DNA of 64,000 bases from Fodinicola acaciae. GTDB lineage: Bacteria > Actinomycetota > Actinomycetes > Mycobacteriales > HKI-0501. Location of the stretch: positions 744,001-808,000 of the forward strand of contig NZ_WOTN01000004.1 in the NCBI RefSeq assembly GCF_010993745.1. Reading direction: 5' to 3'. Positions 16,353 through 25,467 of this stretch are shown one piece after another. Within the stretch, counting starts at the first letter, position 1, and each line of letters opens with the position of its first letter. Under the pieces are notes generated by a model. The model was given only the letters and a program-made list of their open reading frames with translations, searched no databases and was not told where the DNA came from. A program made the translations under genes and the position numbers.

Positions 16353-16787
16353 GTGACGCTGGCTATCCGTGATGTGCCGCACGACCCGCGCAGCGCGGCC
16401 GCGGTACGCCGGGAGCTGAGCCGCGAGCTGGGGGCCAGGCGCGTCTCCGCGGAGCTGACCGACGACGTGGAGATCCTGGTCTCCGAGCTGGTCGGCAACG
16501 CGGTCCGGCACGCCAATCCGCTGCCGGGCGGCGTGTTGCGGATCGCCTGGGAGCTGGTGGGCAGCGCCGACAGCCACGAGGTCACCGTACGGGTCACCGA
16601 CGGCGGCGCGATCAACTCCGCCGAGTTTCCGCACGAGGTGGACACGCCACTGGACGCCGAGACCGGCCGTGGCCTGCGCATCGTCGCCACGCTGGCGGCC
16701 GACTGGGGTGTCGAGAGCGAACATCCCGGCCAGTCGGTCTGGGCCGTGCTCCGGCAGAAGCGGGTGCCACTGGAGGCGGCCTCCTGA
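16353..16787 (+). CDS. Anti-sigma-factor-like ATP-binding protein (HATPase_c_2, RsbW type)
   Basis: A stand-alone GHKL ATPase of 144 residues from GTG 16353, nine bases after GGGACGGAGG. Motifs are the N-box ILVSELVGNAVRHA, the G1 box VTDGGA and the G2-like GRGLRIVATLAADWGV. This family binds ATP and acts as anti-sigma or regulatory serine kinase in partner-switching systems. No sigma or anti-anti-sigma gene is adjacent, so the partner is unknown. This family is greatly expanded in filamentous actinobacteria. Confidence 0.88.
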   Translation: MTLAIRDVPHDPRSAAAVRRELSRELGARRVSAELTDDVEILVSELVGNAVRHANPLPGGVLRIAWELVGSADSHEVTVRVTDGGAINSAEFPHEVDTPLDAETGRGLRIVATLAADWGVESEHPGQSVWAVLRQKRVPLEAAS

Positions 16788-16897
16788 CAGCGTCGTAGTC
16801 GGTCGACCACACTGAGTGTCCCACCCCGTGTCGGTTGGCAGGAGTTCGTCCGTTTACGCTCGGCGGGTCCGCAACGGTGACCAAGGGAGCTGCCGTC

Positions 16898-17788
16898 GTG
16901 AGCAAAACCGCCGCGCGTGAACGTCGGGCCGTACGGGTCCGGGACAAGCGAGCCAGTCGTGCCGCCGACACCTTCGTGAGCCGTCCGTTCGAGGGATTGG
17001 GCTCGGAGAGCGAATGGGTGGCGATGCGCGAGGTCGTGCCGTCGGCCACCGCGACCGTCCGGCTCACCGCCGCCGCCGGCGAGCGGCTCGCCGGCACCGA
17101 GGTCACGCTCGCCACCGTGCTGCCGTTGACCTGGCCGGGCCTGTGTACGCCGGACGGCCGCTGGATGATCGGCGTCCACGCCCCGGCGCGGTCCGGTGAC
17201 CTCAGCCGCGACCTCGCGCAGGCGCTGGAGCTGGCGCTGACCGCGCCGCCCAACCACCGCGTCGTCGTCTCCGGGCTGCCAGGCCCCGGTCGCCGGCTGC
17301 AGGACCTGGTCGAGCCGGAGCCCCTGGACCTGCGGATCCACCCCAGCTTCGACTACTGGCTGAACATCGTCGAGCCGGTCGACGCCGAGGTCACCGCGGC
17401 GATGAAGCGCGCCAACTCGGTCATGGAGGCGACCGTCCGGCTGGCCGCCGCGCCGTCCGCGTACTGGTGCCGGTCCGGCGGCAAGCCGCAGCTGCGCTGG
17501 GTGCTGCCGTGGTCGGAGGACGCCGCGCTCGGCGCGCTGTCCCGCGTGTACGCGACCGACCAGCTCAGCCTGGGCGAGGGCTCGCGGTTCGTCGGCACCT
17601 ACCGCGCACACGGCCTGCTCATCCCGGTGTGGGACCTGCCGGAGGAGCAGACCGCGCAGCGCTGGGAGGCCGCCGTGGCGGCGACGTACGAGGCACTGAC
17701 CGCGGCCGAGGCGTCCACCGAGCCGATGACCGCCGCCGAGCGCCGCGTACGCGACGGACTGCGACTGCGCCAGATGACCCTGCGCTGA
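16898..17788 (+). CDS. DUF5926-like conserved actinobacterial protein
   Basis: A 296-residue protein starting at GTG 16898, seven bases after AAGGGAGC; an in-frame ATG at 16835 gives a non-conserved extension. A basic N-terminus (KTAARERRAVRVRDKRASRAAD) precedes an acidic globular body with FEGLGSESEWVAMREVVPSATATV, TLATVLPLTWPG and HPSFDYWLNIVEPVD. I recognise this as the family usually annotated DUF5926 in actinobacteria. No signal peptide, membrane segment or catalytic motif is visible, and the function is unknown. Confidence 0.8.
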   Translation: MSKTAARERRAVRVRDKRASRAADTFVSRPFEGLGSESEWVAMREVVPSATATVRLTAAAGERLAGTEVTLATVLPLTWPGLCTPDGRWMIGVHAPARSGDLSRDLAQALELALTAPPNHRVVVSGLPGPGRRLQDLVEPEPLDLRIHPSFDYWLNIVEPVDAEVTAAMKRANSVMEATVRLAAAPSAYWCRSGGKPQLRWVLPWSEDAALGALSRVYATDQLSLGEGSRFVGTYRAHGLLIPVWDLPEEQTAQRWEAAVAATYEALTAAEASTEPMTAAERRVRDGLRLRQMTLR

Positions 17789-17871
17789 CGACTATGCGAG
17801 GCCCGGATAGGCCGTGAACCCGCGGCCTCGGATGGTCGTGTCGCGGCGCTGACACGACTACCGTACGAACA

Positions 17872-19857
17872 GTGACCGAGAGCGCGGCGGAACCACCGGC
17901 CGGCGGCGACGAACCAGTCGCCGTGGCGGCCGAGGCGGAGCTCGGGCCGGAGGCCGCCGAGGAGGACGGCCTCGACCTCGCCGACGGCGATGCCGAGGCG
18001 GTCGAGGCGTTGCGCGCCGCACTCGACTGCCTGCACGGCGACCAGTTCGACGACATCATCGAGGCGTTGCGCGCGGCGGCCCGTGCCGAGGACCTGGCGC
18101 TGTCCACCCCGGACGGCGTGGCGGCCGCGTTCGCGCAGGTCATCGCGGAGCTGCAGGCTCGCGGCGTACGCGTCGACGGCCGGCCGATCAGCGGGCCGCT
18201 GGACGTGCTCGGCTGGATGGCCCGCGGCATCGAGGCGGTCGAGGCCGGCGAGCCATACTTCGACCTCGACCCGGGCCGACCGGACGCCGCACGGATGTTC
18301 TGGGCCGGCGATGTCATCGACCCGCAGACCGGTGAGTATGTCGCCGCCGATCCGAGTGCACCGGCCGGCGAGGACAACCGGCTGTCCAACAAGCACTTCG
18401 CCACCGTCGTGTCGAGCAAGCTGTGGCAGGAAGGCGTGGCCGCGACGCCGGTGGAGGAGACGCCGGACGGCCGGCTGATCAACAAGCTCGGCCTCGGCCG
18501 GCGCGCGGTCGGCGACTATCTGTCCGGCCTCATCGACTCCATGGAGGCCACCGGCACGGCCGCCGCCGACATGTCGCTGATGTGGCGCATCGGTGGGGGC
18601 GGCGGAGGCAGCGGCCGCAGCTCGAAGGCGGCGGTGAAGTCCTTCGGCAACGTCGTCGACCAGTTCCTGCACACGCAGTACGGCCTTCAGGCGTCGACCG
18701 CGATCTACGGTGCTCGCGCCGCTGGCGCGGCCGTGCCGGCGGTCGGTGTCGTGACCCAGGGTGCGTACGCCGCCTCGACGTACGCACAGCACGTGGCTCC
18801 CGCGCTCCGCGGAGCAGAGCCCGTCGTTGTCTACATGGCACAGGGCCGTGCGGCCGACGGCACGCGGTTGGCGCCGGCCGCGGCACGTCCGCGTCCGGTG
18901 ACCGCCGCGGAGTTGGCCGCCGCGGCTCCGGTCGCGGCCGCCGGTGGTGCGGCGGCCGGCGTCGCTGGAGCCGCCGGCGCGGCGGCTGCCGAGACCGCTG
19001 CCGCTGGTACGGCGACCGTTGCTACGGCGACCGGCGGTGCGGCGGCGGCCACTGGAACGACCGCCGGAGTGGCAGGTGCCGAAGCCGGCGTCGCCGCCGG
19101 TGCGGCCGCGGGAGCAGCCGCGGCGGAGGAAGAGGAAAAGCAGTCCATTCTCGGCAAGTTGTGGGATCGCGCCAAGCCTGGCGACAAGCAGACCCCGAGC
19201 GATGTCACGAGCGGCAGGGAGGCCGCCAAGCTGGCCAGGGCCGAAGGCGGCGGCGAGCCGCCGGAGCCACTGGTCAGCTCGCAGTTCCGCGGCAACCAGG
19301 CCGCCAAGGTCGACGGACCGGCCGAACCACCGCGTACGCCTGCCGAGCCGTCAACTGGGCCGTCAGCTGGGCCGCCTGTCGAGCCGCCTCCGGCGGTCCA
19401 CGTCGTCCAGGCCGACCAGTCGCCGATCGACCTCCGGTCAACGCCGCCGAGCACACCTGCGCCGCCGGCCACTCCACCGGTCACGCCGCCAGCCACACCG
19501 GTCGTGCCACCTGCCGTCAGCGCGCCACAGGCGCGCCCGGCACCACCGCGTACGCAGCCCCCTGCCGCCGCCGCGCCAGCCGTGCGCCAGGCACCGCCGG
19601 GTGTCCAGCCAGCCGACCAACCCCAGCAACCACTTCCGCCGCTGCCGTCGCGCGCCGAGCCACCACCACAAGGTGACCTGGCCGCGCCGCTGCCGGCCGC
19701 CGAGGCGCAACGCGCTCGCGACCTCCTCGACCGCGCCCGCCGCGCGCGCGAGCAGGCCCGGGGCCGTGGTGGCTCCGGCCAACCCCGCGAACGCCGCGCG
19801 TCACTGCCGCAGGAGCAGCCGCGTCCTCGCCAGTCACCACACCGGCCGAGCAAATAG
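17872..19857 (+). CDS. Ala/Pro-rich protein of unknown function
   Basis: A 661-residue protein from GTG 17872; TACCGT seven bases upstream suggests leaderless translation. Residues 1-250 are acidic and globular-looking (GEPYFDLDPGRPDAARMFWAGDVID, then RIGGGGGGSGRSSKAAVKSFGNVVDQFL). Residues 270-420 are extremely Ala/Gly-rich and could form hydrophobic helices. Residues 420-661 are Pro-rich and end in a basic segment (RARREQARGRGGSGQPRERR). No signal peptide is seen and I do not recognise the family. Coding is supported by codon pattern and the absence of a better frame. It is convergent with a histidine phosphatase only 6 bp away. Confidence 0.75.
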   Translation: MTESAAEPPAGGDEPVAVAAEAELGPEAAEEDGLDLADGDAEAVEALRAALDCLHGDQFDDIIEALRAAARAEDLALSTPDGVAAAFAQVIAELQARGVRVDGRPISGPLDVLGWMARGIEAVEAGEPYFDLDPGRPDAARMFWAGDVIDPQTGEYVAADPSAPAGEDNRLSNKHFATVVSSKLWQEGVAATPVEETPDGRLINKLGLGRRAVGDYLSGLIDSMEATGTAAADMSLMWRIGGGGGGSGRSSKAAVKSFGNVVDQFLHTQYGLQASTAIYGARAAGAAVPAVGVVTQGAYAASTYAQHVAPALRGAEPVVVYMAQGRAADGTRLAPAAARPRPVTAAELAAAAPVAAAGGAAAGVAGAAGAAAAETAAAGTATVATATGGAAAATGTTAGVAGAEAGVAAGAAAGAAAAEEEEKQSILGKLWDRAKPGDKQTPSDVTSGREAAKLARAEGGGEPPEPLVSSQFRGNQAAKVDGPAEPPRTPAEPSTGPSAGPPVEPPPAVHVVQADQSPIDLRSTPPSTPAPPATPPVTPPATPVVPPAVSAPQARPAPPRTQPPAAAAPAVRQAPPGVQPADQPQQPLPPLPSRAEPPPQGDLAAPLPAAEAQRARDLLDRARRAREQARGRGGSGQPRERRASLPQEQPRPRQSPHRPSK

Positions 19858-19863
19858 CCAAGC

Positions 19864-20529
19864 TCAGCCGAGGTGGTCGAGCCGGTTGTAGTCGAGGAGT
19901 TCCCAACGGTCACCGCGCCGCCGCCAGCGCGTCACCGACGAGTTGCGCACCGGGTCGTCGCGTACGACCGAGCGCAGGTCGTCCTCGCTGAGGCCTTCGA
20001 GCACATAGCGAAGCATCAGTACGACCGCGTCGTGCGCGACGATGAGCGTGCGGTGGTCGTCCAGCTCGGCCAGTACGCCGCGGACCCGGATGCCGACATC
20101 GGCCAGCGACTCGCCGCCAGGCGGCCGGTAGAAGAGGTCGCCGACCCGGTCGCGGCGAGCCGACTCCTGCGGAAACCGGCGCCGGATGGCACCGGCGGTG
20201 AGCAGCTCGAAGGCCCCCATGTCACGGTCGCGCAGCCGCTCGTCCAGTGACAGCGGCGGCGCCGGCGTGAACGCTTCGCTGATCAGCTCGGCGGTGGCTC
20301 GTGCGCGTACGAACACCGATGACCGGATGACCTGTGGCCGTTCGCCGGACGGCAGGCCGGCCAGCCAGCGGCCGAGCGCCAGCGACTGGCGGCGGCCGGT
20401 CTCGGTCAGCACCACGTCCGCGTCGCGCGGTGGCAGGCCGGTCGGCTCCACGCCGGTCCGGTCGGCGATCGCGAAGGCCGCGTTGGCCGCGCTTTCCCCG
20501 TGGCGTACGGCGATGACCTGACGTTCCAT
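19864..20529 (-). CDS. Histidine phosphatase family protein 1
   Basis: A phosphoglycerate-mutase-like phosphatase of 221 residues. The catalytic VRHGESAAN at residues 8-16 carries the phospho-accepting His; the second His is in TLIVAHDAVVLML. Arg and Glu of the pocket are in SVFVRARATAE and DRDMGAFELLT. The protein is cytosolic and broad-specificity by family. It begins 21 bp after the arcA stop and likely shares its transcript; a substrate link to arginine metabolism is not evident. Confidence 0.88.
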   Translation of the reverse strand: MERQVIAVRHGESAANAAFAIADRTGVEPTGLPPRDADVVLTETGRRQSLALGRWLAGLPSGERPQVIRSSVFVRARATAELISEAFTPAPPLSLDERLRDRDMGAFELLTAGAIRRRFPQESARRDRVGDLFYRPPGGESLADVGIRVRGVLAELDDHRTLIVAHDAVVLMLRYVLEGLSEDDLRSVVRDDPVRNSSVTRWRRRGDRWELLDYNRLDHLG

Positions 20530-20550
20530 CGCCGCGCGTCCCTCCCCGGT

Positions 20551-21759
20551 CTACCGCTGCAGGGGCTCGCGGCTGACCGGACAGGACATGCAGCGTGGCC
20601 CGCCGCGTCCGCTGCCGAGCTCGGAGCCGGCGATCCGGACGACTTCGATGCCGGCCTCCTCCAGCCGCGCGTTGGTCTCGATGTTGCGCTCGTACGCGAC
20701 CGCCAGCCGCGGCTCGATGCACAGCGTGTTGTTGCCGTCGTCCCACTGCTCGCGCTCGGCGGTGACCGGGTCGAGGCCGGTGTCGATGACCCGCAGCATG
20801 TCGATCCGCATCGCCTTCGCCGCCGCGGTCAGGAACGGCTCCGGCCCGGTCAGCCGGGGCTGCTCGCCGGCCGTCATCGTGTAGGCGACCAGGCTGTCGG
20901 CGATGTTCGGATACATCACCACCGCGTCCACGTCGACCATCGTGCAGATCGTGTCCAGGTGCATCGTGGCGCGTTCCTGCGCGATCGGCAGCGCCAGCAC
21001 GGTGTGCGCCAGGCCGCGCTCGAAGACCCGCTGTGCCAGCCGCTCGGCACCGGCCGGGGTCGTACGCTCGCCGACGCCGACCGCGATCACGCCGGGGGCG
21101 AGCAGCAGCACGTCACCGCCTTCGACGTGCTCGAAGCCCGGCTCGTACACCAGCTCGGTGCCGGCGAACCGCGGATGGTGCGTGTAGATCGCCTCGGTGA
21201 GCGTGGTCTCGCGCGACCGGGCCGGCATCGCGAAACTGGTCACCGCCACTTGGTCGCCGATCCACACACTGGAGTCGCGGGTGAACAGCAGGTTCGGCAG
21301 CGGGTCGATGACGAAGTCGTGCTCGTCCATCAGCGTGTACGTGAGCGTGTCGCGGCCGGTGCGCAGCTCGTGGTGCGCGAGACCCGCCATCAGGACCTCG
21401 GCGAGCGCGGTCGGCTCGAGCGTGTCCAGCAGCTGTCCGACCGCCTTGCGCAGGCCGACACCGAGCCGCGGGTCGGCGAGCACGGCCTCGGTCACCATCG
21501 CGCGCGCGTCTGGCACCGCGAGCGTCTCGCGTACGAGATCCGCCAGATAGAGCACTTCGACGCCGTGGCCGCGCAGCGCCTCGGCGAAGGCGTCGTGCTC
21601 TTCCTGTGCGCGGCCGACCCATGGGATGCCGTCGAAGAGCAGGTCGTCGTTGTTGCGTGGGGTGAGCCGTTTCAGCTCGGGTCCCGGCCGGTGCAGCATG
21701 ACGGTGCGCAGCCGTCCTACCTCGCTGTCGGCGTACGGTTTCGCAGGCGGTGCGGTCAC
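20551..21759 (-). CDS. arcA: Arginine deiminase
   Basis: Hydrolyses L-arginine to citrulline and ammonia. It has 402 residues from GTG 21759. Family motifs are [21 protein letters not shown], the arginine-binding [24 protein letters not shown], the catalytic acid and His region [23 protein letters not shown] and the nucleophilic Cys in [14 protein letters not shown] close to the C-terminus. Length matches ArcA (about 400-420). No ornithine carbamoyltransferase or carbamate kinase gene is near, so a complete ADI operon is not present here; it is followed by a histidine phosphatase. Confidence 0.95.
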   Translation of the reverse strand: MTAPPAKPYADSEVGRLRTVMLHRPGPELKRLTPRNNDDLLFDGIPWVGRAQEEHDAFAEALRGHGVEVLYLADLVRETLAVPDARAMVTEAVLADPRLGVGLRKAVGQLLDTLEPTALAEVLMAGLAHHELRTGRDTLTYTLMDEHDFVIDPLPNLLFTRDSSVWIGDQVAVTSFAMPARSRETTLTEAIYTHHPRFAGTELVYEPGFEHVEGGDVLLLAPGVIAVGVGERTTPAGAERLAQRVFERGLAHTVLALPIAQERATMHLDTICTMVDVDAVVMYPNIADSLVAYTMTAGEQPRLTGPEPFLTAAAKAMRIDMLRVIDTGLDPVTAEREQWDDGNNTLCIEPRLAVAYERNIETNARLEEAGIEVVRIAGSELGSGRGGPRCMSCPVSREPLQR

Positions 21760-22116
21760 AGCAGCACCATATGCGCCGGCACCGGCAGGGATAACCCGAG
21801 GAGCCTTACGTGGCGCGCATAATTCGCTATGCGTGCCGTACGGTCGTGACTGATGGTCAGCATTGGTGATGAATTGTACGCCATGTCACGTTTCGTGCTA
21901 TTTGTCGGAAAAGCTGTCTGACCAGCTCCGACATGTAACGAAAAGCCATCTCTGGAACGAAAAACAGGGTGGCGTCCGGTGGTGAGAATGTGACTTACCG
22001 TCGCCTGTCAACAGAAATACTGAGATTTACGGGGCCTTGGTTGTTGTCGTGTGCGCCAGACCGGTAATCTCGCGCGCCAAGGCAGTGCTAGCCGGAAACG
22101 GTGCCAAAGGAGTCAC
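21760..22116. other. AT-richer intergenic leader upstream of the surface-protein locus
   Basis: About 350 bp without a supported gene, less GC-rich than the surrounding genes. A bulged hairpin occurs at 21903-21933 (TGTCGG and AGCTG pairing with CAGCT and CCGACA). It must hold the promoters for arcA (leftward) and the secreted Pro-rich protein (rightward), but I cannot place them reliably. The final AAAGGAG at 22106 is the ribosome site for the gene at 22117. Confidence 0.5.
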
Positions 22117-23007
22117 GTGCTGGATCTGCGCGGCGCGACACGGTGCGGTGTCGGCACCGCGGTGTGCCGTGTGCGCGCCAGCCGGGCCCTGCGCGTGATG
22201 CTGACGGTGGCCGCGGTGGCCGTCGGTTTCTGGTTGGCCGCCACTGTCTGGCAGCAGAGCGCATATGCCGACACCGTGCCGGCCGATCCCAACCAGAGTG
22301 TGGTCGGTTCCGTCGTCGGTGGCGTCACGGACCTGACCGGCGCCGCCAACACCGAAGGCAAGGCTGACGGCGCGACCGACCAGCCGGTTTCCGCGCCGGT
22401 GCGGTCTGGCCACGACAACGATCGCGACGGCCGGTCGTCCGGCGGTCTGCTTACTCATACGGTCGGCAGCCTGCTGAAGACCACCGACGACACTGTCGGA
22501 TCGGTCGCAGGTGTCGTGCACGACCTGCCGGTCGTCGGCGGCAAGCCGGACAAGCCGGAGCCGATCCTGGACGACTTCCCCGGCCGGCTGCCGTGCTGCC
22601 TCGACCTACCGCTGCCGCTGCCGCTCCCGCAGCTGCCGGCGCCACCGAGCGCTCGCCCGGTCCCGGCGCCCGTGCCGGCGTCCGGGTCGACCGGCAGCGC
22701 TCTTCCCGACTTGCTGCCAAGCGTGCCGGCCGCCAAGCCGGCACCGGTGCGGCTGCACGCGACGGCCCCACTGGCCGGCGCGGCGCAACTGATCAGCGCG
22801 TCCGGTTCGCCGGCCGCGCCGGGTTCGTTCCCGGCGCAGCCGTTGTTCTCGGTGGCGTCCGGATCCGGTCACACCGGCACGGACGCGAGCGCCTGGCTCT
22901 ACTCGCTCGGCTCGTCAGGGCTCGGGTCCACGATGTCCGGTCCGGTTGGTACTGATGATCTATTCATCCTGCATACCACCGCCAAGCCGGCTGTCTCTCC
23001 GGACTGA
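22117..23007 (+). CDS. Secreted Pro-rich cell-surface protein, unknown family
   Basis: A 296-residue protein from GTG 22117 (VLDLRGATRC), close behind AAAGGAG. The signal peptide is clear (RASRALRVMLTVAAVAVGFWLAA, cleavage near QSAYA-DTVPA). The mature part contains VVGSVVGGVTDLTG, THTVGSLLKTTDDTVGSVAGVVHDLPVVGG and then a Pro/Leu-rich region with CCLDLPLPLPLP. No C-terminal TM helix or sorting signal is visible, so it is released or retained by association. The GSVVGGV motif is shared with the following LP-repeat protein, suggesting they act together. The function is unknown. Confidence 0.75.
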   Translation: MLDLRGATRCGVGTAVCRVRASRALRVMLTVAAVAVGFWLAATVWQQSAYADTVPADPNQSVVGSVVGGVTDLTGAANTEGKADGATDQPVSAPVRSGHDNDRDGRSSGGLLTHTVGSLLKTTDDTVGSVAGVVHDLPVVGGKPDKPEPILDDFPGRLPCCLDLPLPLPLPQLPAPPSARPVPAPVPASGSTGSALPDLLPSVPAAKPAPVRLHATAPLAGAAQLISASGSPAAPGSFPAQPLFSVASGSGHTGTDASAWLYSLGSSGLGSTMSGPVGTDDLFILHTTAKPAVSPD

Positions 23008-23100
23008 GTCGCTTCCCGGTGAGCTCGGACCCGCCAGCCAGGCGGCGTACGGCTCACAGCGCTTGACCACACGCCAAGTGACTAGAAGGGCCCTGAAACA

Positions 23101-25467
23101 GTGAACAAGTGGGTACGCCGATCGCTGGAGACAGCGATCCTGACCGCCGGGTTCGTGGCAGTGGGGGCTGGTGCGGCACACGCTGCCGAGACCGCCAACA
23201 CGCCGGACGCCAGCGGCGCTTTGACTGACGCGGCACGGGCCGCGCCGGTCGCACTTCCCGACACGTCCAACGTCACCTCGATCGTGCAGTCCACGACCTC
23301 GCACGTGACGCAGACCGCCAGCAACACGGTGCACGTACTGGCCCCGCAGGCCAAGGCGGCACCGCAGCAGGCGCTTCAGATAGCCAACAGCCAGTCCGCG
23401 GTCGCGGCGGCCAAGGCCGCTGCCGCACAGAAGGCGGCGATCGCCAAGAAGGCGGCGGCCGCCGCCTACCAGGCCCGGCACAGCACGCAGACGCTGGCCG
23501 GCAAGCAGTCCCAGGCCGGCCTCGAGCTGCACGTCGCGCCCAACGGTGGCTCGGCACACGGCCACGTCGGCGACGCGCATGGCGGCGGCGATGTCGCGCT
23601 GCCGGACCTGCCGGACCTCGGTGGCCTGCCGGACCTCGGCACGCCGTCGGTCCCCACCCTGCCGACCACCCCGGCGCTGCCGAAGCTCGGCAAGCCCGAC
23701 CTCGGGTCGCTGCCGGGTTCGGACCAGCTGCCGAGCCTGCCCGACCTCGGCTCGTTGCCGAGCCTGCCGGACGTTGGCTCGTTGCCGAGCGCGCCGGACC
23801 TGGGTTCGCTGCCGGTGCACCTGCCGGACGCGCACTCGTTGCCGGCCACTGGTCTGCCGAGCCTGCCGGACGTTGGCTCGTTGCCGAGCCTGCCCGACCT
23901 CGGCTCGTTGCCCAGCGCGCCGGATCTCGGCTCGCTGCCGCTGAGCGTGCCGGACGTACACACGCTGCCGGCGACCGGACTGCCCAGCGGCCTGCCGAGC
24001 GTCGGCTCGCTGCCGGGCCTGCCGTCGGTGCCGAGCACTCCGAGCTTGCCGGACCTGCCGGTGCTCGGTGACCTGCCAGGCGGCGGCCTGCCGGACGTCG
24101 GCAGCCTGCCGTCGCTGCCGGACCTGCCGGAGCTGCCGGGCCTCGGCTCGCTGCCGACCGGTGGCGTCGTACCGAGCGTGCCGTCGACCCTGCCGGCGCC
24201 GCAATACAAGACGCTGCCGGCCAACGGCCTGCCCGGCCTGCCCGACCTCGGCCTGCCGTCGCTGCCTGACCTGCCGGAGCTCGGCTCGTTGCCGGACCTG
24301 CCGACGGCCGGTCTGCCGTCGCTGCCGGACCCGGGTCAGCTGCAGACGTTGCCGAGCCTGCCGGACACGCCGGATCTCGGCGGCCTGCCGAGCCTGCCTG
24401 GCGTGCCGGACCTCGGCCTGCCGGGCCTGGGTGAGCTGCCTGGTCTGGGCAGCCTGCCGAGCCTGCCGGGCACCGGCGTCGTACCCAACAACCCCAGCCT
24501 GCCGGATCTCGACGGCGGCCTGAGCTCGGTGCCGGTCGTCGGCTCGCTGCTCGGTGGGGTGGACGCACCGACCACGCCGGCACTGCCGGGCCTGCCGGGT
24601 CTGAGCGACCTGCCGAGCCTGCCCAGCCTCGGCGACCTGCCGGGTTCGGATCAGCTGCCCGGCCTGGGTGACCTGCCGTCGCTGCCGGACCTGCCGGACG
24701 CCGGCAGTCTGCCCAGCGCTCCGAGCCTGCCGAGCGTCGGCGGTCTCGGCGGCCTGCTCGGCTCGCTGCCGGTCGTCGGAAGCGTTGTCGGCGCGGTCGA
24801 GGACCTGCCGGTCCTCGGCTCGGTGGTCGGAGGCGTGGAGTCGACGGTCGACACGGTCACCGACACCACGACCCACCTGGTCGCCCCGGCCAAGCCACAT
24901 CCGGTCACGCACGCGCAGTCTGACCTGCTCGGCACGGTCGGCAACACCGTGAGTGGCCTCGGTGGCACGCTCACCGAGACCGCGAGCTCGGTGGTCGGCG
25001 GCCTGTCCGGCGGCGAGAGCGCCATCAGCCTGCCGGGTCTCGGCGGTGTCGGCGGTGTTGTCGATGGCGGCACCGAGGTGCTCGGCAACATGATGCACGG
25101 CCACGGCGGCACGCAGGGTGGCGGCGCGCTCGCCGGCCTGCCGGGCCTGCCGGGCAGCAGCCAGGCCGGCAGCCAGGCCGGCAGCCAGCCGGGCAGCCAG
25201 CCGGGTCAGACCGGCGGTGCTTCGCAGGCCGGTGGCGGCGCCAGCGGCGTCTTCACCCCGTCGGCTCCGGCCAGCACTCCGCAGAGTGGCACCGGCACGC
25301 AGGTCGGCGACGTGCCGACCGGCGCTCCGGAGACCGGTGGCGGCTCCACCGCCACCTCCGGCAGTGCGAGCGACGGCTGGAACGAAGGCGCGCTGCTCGC
25401 GGGTGGCCTGCTGATCGGTGCGGCCGCGGCCGCCTCGGTTGCTCGGCGGCGTAGCCGGCGGGCATGA
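23101..25467 (+). CDS. LP-repeat cell-surface protein with C-terminal anchor
   Basis: A 788-residue protein from GTG 23101. It has an N-terminal signal peptide (about 1-28, ending AHAAET), an Ala/Lys-rich helix (about 95-125) and a long region (about 165-560) of irregular LPxLG/LPSLPD repeats. A region with VVGSVVGAVEDLPVLGSVVGG follows, then a Gly/Gln-rich tail with tandem SQAGSQ and SQPGSQ units, a TM helix (about 763-782) and a final RRRSRRA. The anchor-TM-Arg tail resembles sortase substrates; APETG at 742-746 is the best sorting-motif candidate. LPATG (247, 289) and LPGTG (455) occur inside the repeats. It overlaps the sortase-like gene by 4 nt. Biochemical role unknown; probably wall-associated or adhesive. 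Confidence 0.85.
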   Translation: MNKWVRRSLETAILTAGFVAVGAGAAHAAETANTPDASGALTDAARAAPVALPDTSNVTSIVQSTTSHVTQTASNTVHVLAPQAKAAPQQALQIANSQSAVAAAKAAAAQKAAIAKKAAAAAYQARHSTQTLAGKQSQAGLELHVAPNGGSAHGHVGDAHGGGDVALPDLPDLGGLPDLGTPSVPTLPTTPALPKLGKPDLGSLPGSDQLPSLPDLGSLPSLPDVGSLPSAPDLGSLPVHLPDAHSLPATGLPSLPDVGSLPSLPDLGSLPSAPDLGSLPLSVPDVHTLPATGLPSGLPSVGSLPGLPSVPSTPSLPDLPVLGDLPGGGLPDVGSLPSLPDLPELPGLGSLPTGGVVPSVPSTLPAPQYKTLPANGLPGLPDLGLPSLPDLPELGSLPDLPTAGLPSLPDPGQLQTLPSLPDTPDLGGLPSLPGVPDLGLPGLGELPGLGSLPSLPGTGVVPNNPSLPDLDGGLSSVPVVGSLLGGVDAPTTPALPGLPGLSDLPSLPSLGDLPGSDQLPGLGDLPSLPDLPDAGSLPSAPSLPSVGGLGGLLGSLPVVGSVVGAVEDLPVLGSVVGGVESTVDTVTDTTTHLVAPAKPHPVTHAQSDLLGTVGNTVSGLGGTLTETASSVVGGLSGGESAISLPGLGGVGGVVDGGTEVLGNMMHGHGGTQGGGALAGLPGLPGSSQAGSQAGSQPGSQPGQTGGASQAGGGASGVFTPSAPASTPQSGTGTQVGDVPTGAPETGGGSTATSGSASDGWNEGALLAGGLLIGAAAAASVARRRSRRA

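Noticed and set aside
23700..24700. CRISPR-like periodicity
   Set aside because: Repeats are irregular, in frame, and encode LPxLG units; there are no constant-length spacers.
22960..25104. 714-codon minus-strand frame rich in RQARQ
   Set aside because: Exact antisense of the LP-repeat gene; the repetitiveness is inherited from the real protein on the plus strand, which has signal peptide, TM helix and a coupled partner.
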